In this document: positions 12,487 through 23,645 of the stretch, piece by piece
Numbering within the stretch: position 1 is the stretch's first letter
How the letters are laid out: each line of letters begins with the position of its first letter
Source of the DNA: Pyronema omphalodes
Lineage: Eukaryota; Ascomycota; Pezizomycetes; Pezizales; Pyronemataceae
Length of the DNA: 64,000 nt
Direction: 5' to 3'
Assembly: GCA_024516155.1 (NCBI GenBank)
Contig: JAJJXM010000020.1
Location: forward strand, 682,001 to 746,000
Notes under the pieces: model-generated
What the model was told of the DNA's origin: nothing
The model's input: only the letters and a program-made list of their open reading frames with translations
The model's database searches: none
Position numbers and translations under genes: made by a program

Positions 12487-13047
12487 ATAATCCGTTTATC
12501 CCACTTTTTGCTTTGCTTGGTGCTCTGGGTTCGGCGAGCCTCTGGTATTACGTATGTTCTTCAGCAATGTTTGGCTTGGTGTGTAGATGCTGCTAATTGC
12601 AGGGAATCGAAATATTCACCGTCTACCAGTGTTTTTTTGTCAGTAATCACTTGAGAAAACTTGATCGAGGTGCGCACCTCTTTGGGACGTGCCAAGCGCT
12701 GAAGAAAAAGCTTCCGGAGTTGAAGAAAATGGTCCAACAGATGAAGGGTAAGTTCATGATTAGGGAAACGGGAATGAAGGCAGTAGCGCCAATTCATGGC
12801 GAGCGATTCACAGTAGACATACTAGAATTTCTGGAACTGATAGGTGTTACGGTTACATGAAGGTGTTGTTTTTTATTTGTTTATGTCCATGTATCTCGGG
12901 GGGGGGGGGGGGGGGTTTCAAACAGGTGAATATCATGGATTTATGGGATTGGGGGGCCTCGTGAAGTGGCTTGGATTACGAGGACGAATTCCGGATCGTT
13001 CTTTGGTCCTGCATAAAACCCTGAGACCCCTTTCAGCGCACAGTTAA
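12487..13047 (+). CDS. Gene A, left copy: small gene divergent from the NLR, unrecognised, start not found
   Basis: Unrecognised small gene inferred from conservation between the two arms. The segments are 12487-12551, 12603-12747 and 12926-13047, joined by introns with GTATGT...GCTAATTGCAG (51 nt) and GTAAGT...AAACAG (178 nt, containing a G18 run). Phases match and the spliced frame stays open. It reads from a hydrophobic stretch (PLFALLGALGSASLWYY) through a basic helix-like region (ALKKKLPELKKMVQQMKG) to a C-terminus ending SAHS. No ATG is found in the first segment, so the 5' exon is missing or undetected, or the gene has decayed. By analogy, fungal NLR genes are sometimes paired with a neighbouring effector gene; that role is only a hypothesis here. 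Confidence 0.35.
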
Positions 13048-13766
13048 TCAGTTCATAGATAAATAAATAAATATGCTACCATAGCGTCTTGGCGAGGATT
13101 GATGAGTTTCCAATTTCCAATGCACATCTTCTGATTGCCGAGTGATAAACAATGATGTCCTTGGGTTGACATCGTGCAATGTCACCCGCGTACACTATAC
13201 CTAAGGAGGTATGGATCATGCGCAGAGCTACATATGCAGCACCATAGTGCTGCCTGTCCGAATCACCTGCCGTCATCTAAAACGGGTGATCTCCTAGGCT
13301 TTTTAACTTCACAAACATGTCTGCAAATCGAATTGCGATAAAGTCAGCATTTTGTTTTCCTGGCATGCAAGGCGGTGAATAGGTTCGCATGACGGCGTGT
13401 TATTCTGCAGGCCTCTTACCCCTGTCACAATACCTTTACCGAAGGTCCGCACCGGCCATATATATATCGTTATTGCAGCTTTGCGTTATAAATATATTTA
13501 CAAACGAGACCATTATATGAGCTGGTGACATATATATATGTCTGACCCTTCTTGCTTCCACACCGTGTTCAAGCATTGTTTGAGCTTGCCGTCGACACTG
13601 AGCTTTAGTGTATACGTATACGTGGTTCGTCGGCATTTATGATGCTTTTGAGTGGATGTTCGCGCGTTAATTGTTGAGAGTATTTTTGACGTCGAAGTTT
13701 AGGATTTTTAACAGTTAGTGTAGCACAACACCCCGTGGACCATGGTGGACAAAACAACGACCTTTT

Positions 13767-14030
13767 CAGAATACTATAAGCAGATATTTTAGTACGCACC
13801 TGAAATGGAATAGCGTCTGCAGAAAGTGATTTAGAGGTTTTTAGTCGCCTTTTTCATCATCAGTCAGAATACTATAAGCAGATATTTTAGTACGCACCTG
13901 AAATGGAATAGCGTCTGCAGAAAGTGATTTAGAGGTTTTAGTCGCCTTTTTTTTACTATATAAGCAGGTATATTTTAGTTATTTACCTGATACGGTATAG
14001 CGTTATCATGAAAGGCTGTGATGATGTAAT
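13767..14030. repeat. 98-bp tandem repeat, about 2.5 copies
   Basis: CAGAATACTATAAGCAGATA starts at 13767 and again at 13865, and the two units are nearly identical across GTACGCACCTGAAATGGAAT and TTTAGAGGTTTT. A third, diverged unit (TACTATATAAGCAGGTATAT) begins at about 13955. Confidence 0.9.
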
Positions 14031-15464
14031 TTCAGACTAATTTAATCGTGAACTCCTCTGGCTGTCGGGCGGCAATACAAAAGCTTCGGCAATACATGGC
14101 GGGATGGTAAAACCGGCAACCGTGGCAACCGGAACAGATTCGATGGGAAACATATAAGACTGCTCTCCTGGCTGCCTGGGCACAGATCCCATTCGCCTTT
14201 CCAATCCCGAACCACTTCGCACCTTTGATACAATTCATGATGCAATTCAGCTGTTAATGGTTGGCCGGATAAAATATACGGACACCTGTGACCTTTGCCG
14301 CATGCTGCAGATACAGTCGACGAGACGCTAACAGATGAAGTTAAGCAACTGCGGTTTTATTGAGGAGAATCTTGACACACTGTGTGAGGAGATATATAAA
14401 GCGGATTTGAATAGGCTGAAGGCAGAAAAACAGTGGAAGGAAGCAGAGAACGTTTTGAAGCCTCCCAAGGAGGATTTCCCATTACTGAGACTGAGCTTCA
14501 GAAACATCACGAGGATATCAAAAAATGACTCGGAAAGAATGAGAACAGGCTGAGGAGCACTGATCGAATCTTAGAATATGCATAAAGTCTTTCTGAATCA
14601 ACATGAAAGTTAATGCTGCACAGTGCGAAAAAAAAAAAAAATAAAAAAATAAAAAAATAAAAAAAACATGAAACACAGACACATATGTACATATAAATGG
14701 CGGAAGGATTGGCAAAGTGAGAAAGATGAACTGTGATGTAAAAGCTGAAGAAGAAATAATACGAGTGAAAAGACGGAGAGGGAGAAGGGCAGAAAAGGAG
14801 TAAAGACAATACGGTAGCGTTGAAGACAGAGGCCAGGTGATAAGTGGAAGAACAGTTAAGTGAGGAGAGAGGAGACAGGCGAGTTCAGAGAGGCCAGTGG
14901 AAAAAGAGCAAACAGGGCTCCAAATGTACAGACGAGAAGTAAAACCAGCATAAGGAATAAGGGTGACAACAGGCCCAAGATATCATGTACGCTCTGGGAC
15001 GATTCCCAGCGAAATCCTGGGGTAAATGTTAGAGCCTCCGATATATATCACAACTGTACCATACGTCATAATATTGAGTTTGGCAAGGCCCAAGAAATTG
15101 AAATCAAATCGAAAAACTGATGATTGTGTAGAAACCTCTCAATACAGAAGTGGCTGGTCAAGAATTCGAGAGTTATTGTCCTGAAGTAACAACCCACGAT
15201 ATATTGTAGAGGTGAAATTACTCGACAAATCCTCCAATCGGCAAGAAAATATCTTCTGCTTGCCCCAATGAACTTTGTGTTCCAGCACATATCTGTGAAG
15301 GGTCAGGCAGAGGAAACATGTCGGAATGACGCTGTCACAGGATAACATTAACTGCAGCACTAGGAATATTGTTTATCCCAGGCTGCTCTTGCGGGAATCA
15401 TAGGCGAGTTTCATATTCTTAAGATCACATCATATATATAGTCGAAACCCGTCACATTATATGT

Positions 15465-15508
15465 TCGTGCCTAAAGATGGTGGCGCTAGCCACCATCTTT
15501 AGGCACGA
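15465..15508. repeat. Perfect 20-bp inverted repeat with 4-nt loop
   Basis: The left arm TCGTGCCTAAAGATGGTGGC (15465-15484) is followed by the spacer GCTA and its exact reverse complement at 15489-15508. It lies inside the left-arm-specific DNA. It could be a foldback element end or a cruciform-forming site. It is not followed by a T run, and no gene ends here, so it is not called a terminator. Confidence 0.9.
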
Positions 15509-16090
15509 GTAACCAGTTTATCAACAGTTGGAGTTGTGAACCAACGGTTCGATTTGTAGAGGCAACAAAATGGACCGGCCGTAGGCCGGAACAGACCACA
15601 TCCTCTCTTGTATAACAATAAGGAGACATGAGATATGTCGTAAGAACGCAAGTATTGTAAAAACAAATAAAGAATCAACCTCAAAGGAAGCAAATAGTAG
15701 TTCGTAAATCATACCAAGCACAACTTAAAAACGTACTAGGAAAAACAAGCAAACAAGCAAAAAAAACAAATAAACAAAAATCAAACCATATACAAAAAGA
15801 AATACAAAACAAAGCAAGATGTGAAAAACCTGGGGATATCGCTCGTACTGAAAAAAGTCTGCAAAATCCATAACCTGAGCTTATAACTCCAGCATACGCC
15901 AGTGTTCTGCATGGTCCGTCCGGTTCAGTCCGAGGTTCGGACGAGACTACTGTAGACCATAAACTTGTAGGCCGTCCGACACCTCCGACGGCAAACAACG
16001 GGAACACTGGAGACATAATTTTCGCGAGTGTGTACGAAGAGTACCGGTACATTCTGTGCACTAAAGACAAATTCAACTTCCATTGTTTTT

Positions 16091-16420
16091 AGCCATCTCC
16101 TATTAGCTTGTATGAGTTAGGAAAGATATATATATATATATATATATTATTTCATGCACGCATCTAACCGTGAGGTTATGGCAGAAAACAGCTGATTACT
16201 GTACATTGCTAACTGTCAATATTAGAAACCTCTGAAACCTTTGAAACCAACCAGAAGTTATGTTATAAACACTATAAGCGAGATACGGTTATTGGCGATT
16301 TCTATTGCGCCGCTATGGATTTATATATTCCATCTACCACTCCCCAATATCCCCCATCGCGTTGTCTTAGCCCTCATGCAATCTGGTGATGGGCCATGAT
16401 TACTCCTACACCTTGGTAGT
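16091..16420. other. Short spacer between the left arm and a hAT element
   Basis: AT-rich sequence with an (AT)n microsatellite at about 16126-16147. Nothing coding is seen. The last 8 bases (16413-16420, TTGGTAGT) are the target duplication of the following element. Confidence 0.6.
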
Positions 16421-17139
16421 CAGACCTCCCAGTCGTACAAACCAGTTCAAAATGATGACCAAAACGGACTGTACGGATTGTTGAAATATGAGAACTGTAC
16501 GGCGACCCAGTTGAGTTTACTGTCAGTAGTATAAACTGGTTAAACCACGAAAACTGGTTTGTCCAGGGGAACTGGTTTATGAAGGGGCAAAAATTTTCTT
16601 CAGTAAATATAAAAGAAAATTCTACATCAATTTGGTCCCCAGAAATCACAACTGCCGTCGACGATTGAAGCTCTTGGGCCCCTCGATGGCCTCCAGAGTA
16701 CCTGCCTGCATTAATGAATGGCGGTCCGATATAATAATCTGCTTGCATTTGGAAAACAGCAGCCCATACTCGGCAGTAATCGTGGGAACTGAGAGAATGT
16801 TCACCGCCATTTTGTCAAGGCTAGGAACTCTGGTTACCAGAAGCTGGTGAAATGAGGAGGGTTAAGATACTGGCAGGCTCGGCCACCGGTGGGTTCAGAC
16901 GAGGTTGAATACATTATTTATTCCTGCATGCACTGGTTCCCGATGCGGTTAAACTGGTTTGCATTTATCCAGTCCGTTTAATCAGTGCACTGCAGTTACT
17001 TGGTTCCATGGACCCCTCAAAACTGAACCAACTGTGGATCCGGGACACCAAAACTGCACCAACTAACTGTGAATTGTCAGTTCAGTTTACCTGGTTTACG
17101 ATTTTACCCGGTAAACTGGCTATACGGTTGGGAGGTCTG
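16421..17139 (-). mobile_element. hAT-type non-autonomous element, family 1, copy a (719 bp)
   Basis: Bounded by CAGACCTCCCAGTCGTAC at the left and ...GTATAC-type sequence ending GGTTGGGAGGTCTG at the right, which form imperfect inverted termini. It is flanked by a perfect 8-bp duplication TTGGTAGT (16413-16420 and 17140-17147). CA-type termini and 8-bp target duplications are diagnostic of hAT elements. The subterminal regions carry many AACTGGTTT/AAACCAGTT motifs. A remnant of the transposase C-terminus (TLEAIEGPKSFNRRRQL) is visible on the minus strand near 16640-16710. Internally deleted and non-autonomous. Confidence 0.92.
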
Positions 17140-18804
17140 TTGGTAGTTGATACAACCCCCGTAGTTGTGCTATAACACCGGGTCACTCCGGGTAACTATC
17201 ACACACATTACCCTCTCCTTTTTGATGCATGCACGTTTTACCAGCTTGCACCATACCATGCTTTACCCGGCTTCACCATCCTCAGCTTAACCAAGCCTAC
17301 CTTAGTGACTACTATTTTAAGCCCCCCTAAACCTTTTTTAGGCCTCACCAGACCCCACCAGACCTTGTTAAGTTATTTTCGCCAAGCACAATGCGGCTCT
17401 ATCATGTTCAACCATTCCTCTTCAGTCCTGGCAGTCTTAACCATGCCTCGCAAAATCAGGCCAGGCCTTTCTAACCAGGCTTCTTTCAAGCATAGTGCCA
17501 CCTCTTCAGGCTTTACTAAACCCAACACGGCTCAAGTTTCAACTAGTTGCATCGCTTACGCCAAGCCTAACCAGGACGTGCGTCCACCGTCGCTAGGCCA
17601 TAGCGATCATCACAATCCTTGTTGCGTCATATTTTTCCCCGCTCCGCCCAGTCTCTACTCCACTGCACTCCGCTATCCCCGCTTCCGCCGGGTATTGGGT
17701 ATGATGAGGCTCCATACTTGATAACTTGATATGCTTGATATTTTGCTTGGTATATTTGGTGTTAATATGATGTTATTATTGAATCCGGGGACCGAGATTG
17801 GGGATTGTTGATGGGGTATCACGGGGGTTTCAGGAGGGGCCCCGCGAGAGCCGCAGATACAACAGGCTTCACCAGTTCCGCAGATTCCAGGAGTATCTCT
17901 GCATATATGTAACGAGTGTATATGTATATTTAAAATTTCAAATGCACCAAATTATCCTCGACGACACACCTAATATTGTGAACTTGTTGTATTTTTTCCC
18001 GATACTCTACTCTTTTGGTTTCAAAAAAAAGAAAAAAGAAAACCCCTCCCCCAATTCGCATGACACATTGCAATACAGTTAATCGTGAGCAAAAGAAAAA
18101 CCATAACGGAGAAACCAAACGAAAAAAAACTACAGAAAAACGAAAGCATCGAATGATATCCATGACCACATCAGCAGCAGCAGTAGCAATAGCAGTAGTA
18201 GCAGAGCCCATGAACAAAACGAATAAGAACAAAAAGAACAAGAACGAGAACAAGAACAGAACAGAATAGGTAAGATATCATACTCATATCTGTAGTAACT
18301 CATAGCAAAAAATATGTATCCCAATTTCTGAAAAATCAAAAAAAGGTGATACGAAAAAAAAAAAGTTAGAGCTTTGCTACCTCTCTAAGTTACAAGACAA
18401 ATCAACCCAAATAAGAAGAGTATGAGTTAAAAAAAAACAAAGACAAACAAACAAATTCCAACCAAATCCGTTGCCAAATGCGGCGTGATAAATGACAATA
18501 AAAACAACACAAAAAATAGAAAGAGGTAAAAAAAAAGCCAAATAACACCCCAAAACGCCAAAAGCCATTCCAGTTAAATAGAGTATCCGCCAATCGAGTT
18601 TTATTCAGGTTCCAATCAGTACAACAAGTCACCGGTTCCACACCGCCATAGATGTATTTGCAATCTCAAAGGTTATATATCCCCGTGAGAGATTAATGCC
18701 TCGGAGTTCCGCTCCCTAAAATTGATTTCTTTACGAGACATAGAGTTGATAAACATCCGCTTCTTGAGGCTTTGTGCTCGCGGAAATAAAGTAGTCGGCG
18801 GCGC
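17140..18804. other. Intergenic, no gene supported
   Basis: 17200-17600 has many loosely repeated AACCAGGC/AGGCTT-like words without a fixed period, which leave a 138-codon plus ORF open (17305-17721) that I do not believe. 18000-18260 is a purine-rich AAAAG/AGCAGCAGT tract. 18300-18800 is the A-rich 3' flank of the gene at 18805. Confidence 0.5.
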
Positions 18805-21084
18805 CTAATCCCCAGAACTATCCCCGGGACTTATATATCCTTTCTTTCTTTCCCGTGCCGACTTGCGGGTTATGACTACAACCGGCTTGGGGCTTGCAAC
18901 AGGATCAAGCGGGGGAGTAGGATAGTGTACCCCGTTCCCAGGCTCAACAGCCTGGTAACCGCTGCGCACGCTTACAGTTGGAGAAATTGTCCCGTCGTTT
19001 GTTGTTGACTTTGGGGATGGCGGAATCTCGTTGATCGCTCGGGGTCGAAGCGTACGTTGACCTTTTTGTGACTCTGGGGAGATCGGAGGCTGATTATTTT
19101 GCTGTGCACGACTACGGGTGACACGACGTGGGGGTTCTTCTGGTGCTACCGGTGATGGCGAGGGCGGAAGCGAAGGTAGCGACTCAGCGTTTGGGGACAT
19201 ACATTCTGACTCATCAGTAGCGAGGGGTGGTAAGTCGGAAAGCTCTGTGAGATCGGAAGAAATAGATGCTACGTCTGACTGTGGGGTCTCGTCTTCCTCG
19301 AATGGCGGTGCGGTGATTGGTTTCTCCTCTGGAAGCGGTAGTGCGGTGATTGTGTCCTCATCAAGTGGCGGTGCAGGGATTACTTCATCTTTCTGGAGTG
19401 GTTGTGGGGAGGCGATGGTGGTATCTTTGGAAATATCTGTGCTGTTGATTTTGGTATCTTTTTCGCCAGCATTGCCCATTTCCTCCTCTTGACTCTCCGC
19501 CACTGTTACTGCTGCTGGTGCTACTGGGGTTACTGGAGTAGGCTCGGGTAGTTGCAATGGCTTAATGCTCTCATCAAGAGCTTGGCCAATGTACGACTGT
19601 CCGTGCTCAGTTTGACACAACCGTACACCAGCCGATACACTCCGAATCACACATTTTCCACCTGCTGCGTTCTCGACATATCTTCGCTGTGTCGGTCGGT
19701 GTTGGCTTGTACTATTACCTCTTTGCCGCTTCGTCCGCTGTTGAAGAAGTAGTTTGGGATCGATATGCGTAACACCTGTGCGACCAGCTGTAGGGTAATT
19801 TACATGACCAGACAATTCCAATGATATGAGGTAGTCAAGTGGTCGATCTGAAAGAATGCCGTCTTCAATCCAATACTCGGCATTGAGGCGGAATTTCATA
19901 GGTTCGGTGCAGCTGTACCGAATCTGCCAGATATTTTCGGTGGCGCTCCCCGGAGTAAAGATGCGCTTGATATCGTTTTCGACCGAGTCCAAGATCCGCG
20001 CAGCACCAGTAATAAGCTCCCACTGGCCGTCTTCGCTGACGACTAGTTGCTCTCCAAGGCCTTTGGGAACGAAGCACCATTCAAGGTCACAGTTGCCTTG
20101 AGAGTCGAGACATGACACGATACGGGTTGATACGGTCCAGGAGAGCTCCGACAACCGTGAGTAGAATTGATTTTTCCAGTTATGCTTGGTTTCTGGAGTG
20201 AGGAATCGGTTTGGAGGAGAGTCGAGGAATGTGAGGTAAGCTCGCTCTAGATTGTACGCAGTGTCGCAGTGTACACGCAGAGTGCAGAGCTGTCGATCGA
20301 AATCGAGTGCTGAAATGTAAGCTTTGATAGGTGGTATGATGGACGATGTATCAAAGATGGTGGTTGGTAGGGGGATCTGTGCCGATAAGGTAATAGTGGA
20401 AGGTCCATGGATCAGAGTTTGTAGAGAGGTATAGACGTCATTGTCCGGGTGAAAACGTTCAACTAAGTAGTCTGGCGCAGGATACACCGGAATTAAAGAC
20501 TCCATCATCTGCATCCTAGCAGAAGTGTTGCGAGTGTTGCGAGTGTTGGGGTGGTTGGTCGTGCTGTCGTTGTTGTGGTCGTTAGGTGGGGGTTGTGTGT
20601 CGTTGCTAGGAGTTTTGTTCGTATCAATCGGCGAAGGGGAAACGGAATTCGTCAAGTCGACGTTGATTGAGGTTTGGGTAGAGGAACCGATTTGCGATTC
20701 ACTGTGTGTTCTTTTCGACGTTAACATCGTTGTCGCCATTTTCGCCGAAGCGGACACTGTGACTGACATCTTCCTCCGAGGCGTGCTAGCCTTCGTTTGG
20801 GTAACCATTGCGTGGCCGTTATCCGTTATAACTTTTTGTTCGTATCTGTCGTGGTAAAGTTGATTCTGTAAGTGATTTGCGTAGCTGCGAAAAGATTCTG
20901 GTGCTCGGAATTCAACGATGGCGAAACCATTTTGTTGAACCGGACACACCGCTGGAAAGTCAACGGAGGTGGACACTTGTCGCACACCACCGCTGCGGTC
21001 TATTCTTTCGAGTTCGACACCCCACTCCAGCTCTACGTCGATTGGGGGGTTGTGAATTATCGAAAGGGGTTGTTTTGTTGTCAC
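18805..21084 (-). CDS. Unrecognised 759-aa protein, single exon
   Basis: A 760-codon uninterrupted frame on the minus strand with coding-like composition; I do not recognise the family. The N-terminal quarter has an ordered stretch (VELEWGVELERIDRSGG; AIVEFRAPESFRSYANHLQN), followed by a Thr/Asn/Ser/Pro-rich linker. Residues of about 200-430 form the most structured part (YLVERFHPDNDVY, LDFDRQLCTLRVHCDTAYNL, LEWCFVPKGLGEQLVV). The last 250 residues are disordered and Pro/Glu/Ser-rich, with short basic patches (VTRSRAQ, TLRPRA, ITRKSARERKKGY) that could be nuclear targeting or DNA contact sites. It sits alone in the spacer of the inverted duplication. No transposase or receptor motif is seen. 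Confidence 0.75.
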   Translation of the reverse strand: MTTKQPLSIIHNPPIDVELEWGVELERIDRSGGVRQVSTSVDFPAVCPVQQNGFAIVEFRAPESFRSYANHLQNQLYHDRYEQKVITDNGHAMVTQTKASTPRRKMSVTVSASAKMATTMLTSKRTHSESQIGSSTQTSINVDLTNSVSPSPIDTNKTPSNDTQPPPNDHNNDSTTNHPNTRNTRNTSARMQMMESLIPVYPAPDYLVERFHPDNDVYTSLQTLIHGPSTITLSAQIPLPTTIFDTSSIIPPIKAYISALDFDRQLCTLRVHCDTAYNLERAYLTFLDSPPNRFLTPETKHNWKNQFYSRLSELSWTVSTRIVSCLDSQGNCDLEWCFVPKGLGEQLVVSEDGQWELITGAARILDSVENDIKRIFTPGSATENIWQIRYSCTEPMKFRLNAEYWIEDGILSDRPLDYLISLELSGHVNYPTAGRTGVTHIDPKLLLQQRTKRQRGNSTSQHRPTQRRYVENAAGGKCVIRSVSAGVRLCQTEHGQSYIGQALDESIKPLQLPEPTPVTPVAPAAVTVAESQEEEMGNAGEKDTKINSTDISKDTTIASPQPLQKDEVIPAPPLDEDTITALPLPEEKPITAPPFEEDETPQSDVASISSDLTELSDLPPLATDESECMSPNAESLPSLPPSPSPVAPEEPPRRVTRSRAQQNNQPPISPESQKGQRTLRPRAINEIPPSPKSTTNDGTISPTVSVRSGYQAVEPGNGVHYPTPPLDPVASPKPVVVITRKSARERKKGYISPGDSSGD

Positions 21085-23365
21085 GATGTTGTAGCTGGCA
21101 AATTCTGAGTGGACTTAAGCCGGGCGGCGAGGTTTCGACAACCGATGCGGATAACGTAATGCACGATAACTTAGCGGAGTTTGGATCTTGTCGGCGTAAG
21201 TTCACGTCGCTGCCAGGCACAGTTGGTGGTCGAAGCAGATCGATGAACGTCGGCCTGAGGTGTTGTGGTGGGATGAGGATGTCGATGGGTGGTAGTTTGT
21301 GGTGGTTCCGGGTGGATTCTCCTTGATCCTCACATCTGCAGTGTCTGGCTGTCCTTCCCTCACATTGGACGAATTTCTTGGGGAACTACCTATGAACTGA
21401 CCTGAACAGGACTAGCCTAGTATCCCAGAGTGCACACCAAACCGCTGCAGAGAAGGTGTGAAAGCTACGCCAGAAGGCGTCCCAGCTACCGGGTAGGCTT
21501 CCGATGCGTCTGGGCAGAAACTCTCTGCTGCCTGCTTCTGCTGCTGCTGCTGATGATGATGCGGCTAACGCCGAATTAACAGTCTTTCTGTGAATAGCTC
21601 TTTTTTTTATAATCCAGACGAGCTCGAGTTTGGGGGGGGAATACTCGTCGAGCTGGTGGTGGATAGAAAATAGAAAAAAGACTCTGAGAAGAGCGTGGTT
21701 GAGTTGAGTCAGAAAAACTCGAAAAGAAATGATAAGCAAAAAAACAGATCCATCACTCTCACGGGGTGAGCCCAGCCCCGAGTCAGAATGGTCTGTCATT
21801 CCCCGTGACTTGGCGTTGGCGATGGATTATGTAATAAAACTGTAATGGTATGTTACATTTCCAAGGGTTAGGTGAAAGTAGTAGTAAAGGTACTGTAGGT
21901 TCGGCAGGAGCTGTTGTGCAGCTTGTGCTACATACCATGGCGCGCCGAGGAAGGAAAGAAGAAGCTCTGTCTGGTCTGTCTCTGTCTGTCTGCCGCGGGG
22001 CACGGTGGGGTAGGTAGAGCAATCCGGGGAAAAAAAATAAAATTCAGAACGCGTTATGCCACTGGCTGAAATGTATCCCCCGCAGCAAGGAGCTTAGAGG
22101 CACAGTTCGCGTAGCATAATTGACATCTGTCCACCGAGTTTATCTCGAGGGTCTCGCGTACCGACCAATCCGATTCCGAGCTTTTTGGGAGGGGGAGGGG
22201 TGGGGTGGGGGGGAGGGGGGGGGGAGGGAGGATGAAAGTTCGGGAGCAGCGCGTCGAAGCTATATGTACTCGAGCCCATAGCTGTCATCCGCACAAACGC
22301 GTACAGATGGGAGCTTTTAATAATTATAATCCGAAGCCAAAGCATTTCCCTATCCGCACCTGCATTAGTTCCCTCCGCCATTTCAAAACCCACGTGCACT
22401 GCGGATGCGGCGTTTTTATGTGCAGCCGTTGGTTTTATTTCTGAATAAGAGCTGTTAGCTGATGGAGTTGGAGGAGTGGGGGAGCTCTCTGGCGTTTCAT
22501 CCTTCCAAACGCGTTAGAACCCTCAATGTAAAATTCATTGAAAACATTTCGAAAAACATTTCGTAAAGATTAGACTGAAAAGTAATCAGAGAAGAATAAC
22601 GGGGGACCCATTCCTGTCGATCCTCTCAACTGAGAACGGGTTGACGCGTGAATTGACGCGTATCTTAGAAACCATCGATAGCTTTGAAGAGCTATTTGAT
22701 TTAGGTTAATGATTGACAAATTAATTTATTCTTAATCTCTGGTGGACTTACTGGATAACAGTCTATGTTCCTGGAGATTTGTGTGGTGTTGTTTCATTAA
22801 TCGTGATGAGGAAGTTTCTCTGGGATGAAGTTTGGTAACTAGAATAAAGCTGTAAAAATAGTGCCATATGCACGTTAGAGATATGCCATGTGAATGAAAG
22901 AAAAAACAGACACCACATAAAGATGTTTCAATGTACCTCGAGCTTCGCGTTATGATTTATGACAGATATAACGGTTAATTTTGATTTTCCTTTATGACTC
23001 CCTCGAAGTCTTTGGTGTGAGGGAGATGCTTCTGGTAAAACGCAAATCCAACTCACTAACCCATGAAACGAGACCTACAAGCATCTCACTCCTACGCGCG
23101 TCGGCCAACCACCAAAATCACAATCATTCCGCATCATCTACTTCCACATTTTACCAATATTCTTACAACATCTCATTTATGCTCGGTTTACACGACTTAA
23201 TCAGTGCGTGGTTTACAGCATCTAGTACCGTCTTATAATACATTTCGAACAATATATATCTACGTGTACTTTATGAATTTCAAAAACCACAGCGTTAGTC
23301 TCCCACTTCTACTTTCCACAATCACGATAGACTTCTAAAGTCAATCAATATAAGCCTACTCAATA

Positions 23366-23645
23366 ATGTCTACTAAGTCATTGACCAACGGTACTGATCT
23401 CTACTTGCATGGATTCGAACAAACAGATGATTCCGTGGTTAGGGTCCATCTACGCGTTTCAGAAAACCCAGCAGCCATCCCCAATCACGTCCACTTCCAC
23501 TTTTTAGAACACAGTTTAATCTCAAGGCATACAATACATAATTATCGTAGAGGTTAGCCTCACAAAGATTAATGAACAAATCACTTCGGAAACCATCGTT
23601 CGCAATCTTCCGCTTCCTCTTCCACTGTCCAGAAGTCTTTTTTGA
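23366..23645 (+). CDS. Possible small two-exon gene (80 aa), unrecognised
   Basis: ATG at 23366 follows a CT-rich, promoter-like stretch ending CAATCAATATAAGCC. Exon 1 (23366-23513) reads MSTKSLTNGTDLYLHGFEQ and onward. A 37-nt interval (23514-23550, GTTTAATC...ATCGTAG) joins in phase to 23551-23645, which reads VSLTKINEQITSETIVRNLP and ends in TGA. The composition looks coding, but there is no homology, the donor is weak and the intron is very short. It may be spurious. Confidence 0.25.

Larger units (their letters stand above)
13331..15675. other. Left-arm-specific insertion of about 2.3 kb
   Basis: This stretch has no counterpart in the right arm, where GTCTACAATGTCTCAGAGG continues without a gap. 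It contains the 98-bp tandem repeat, A-rich tracts (14630-14670), a long hairpin and a short Cys-rich minus ORF near 14032-14245 (CSGCHGCRFYH). I found no clear terminal repeats, target duplication or polymerase/transposase motif. A decayed mobile element is likely but unproven. Confidence 0.45.
13076..16080 (-). pseudogene. Gene B, left copy: decayed gene, interrupted by about 2.3 kb
   Basis: Unrecognised. Coding-like blocks on the minus strand are matched in the right arm. One starts with an ATG near 16080 (MEVEFVFSAQNVPV...). A hydrophobic segment lies at about 15700-15860. The C-terminal block at 13276-13076 reads HYGAAYVALRMIHTSLGIVY and then AGDIARC...LAKTLW before a stop. The right copy matches this last block (YAALRMNHTFFGIVYAGDIA) but has TGA where the left has CGA. 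Blocks are separated by stops and by the left-specific insertion, so a pseudogene is the safest call. It would converge on gene A. Confidence 0.35.
7310..16090. repeat. Left arm of a large inverted segmental duplication
   Basis: By eye, this segment matches the reverse complement of about 25830-32390. Anchors run along the whole length: 3' flank of the NLR (7390-8180 against 30980-31677), both NLR genes, gene A (12440-13047 against 26547-27140), gene B remnants (13076-13330 against 26265-26549), and distal pieces near 15680-16080 against 25830-26250. The left arm holds about 2.3 kb (roughly 13331-15675) that the right arm lacks. The right arm holds a solo LTR that the left lacks. Limits are approximate because similarity fades at the ends. 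Confidence 0.85.

Noticed and set aside
15900..16008. Short hAT-like element with CAGTGTTC...GAACACTG ends
   Set aside because: No 8-bp duplication flanks it, and both flanks and part of the interior align with the right arm, so it is part of the duplicated gene B region rather than an insertion.
17305..17721. 138-codon plus ORF
   Set aside because: Lies in loosely repetitive AACCAGGC-rich sequence, with no domain, no leader and no paralogue support.
19118..19492. Ser/Gly-rich plus ORF within the 759-aa gene
   Set aside because: Antisense shadow of the Pro/Glu/Ser-rich tail of the minus-strand gene.
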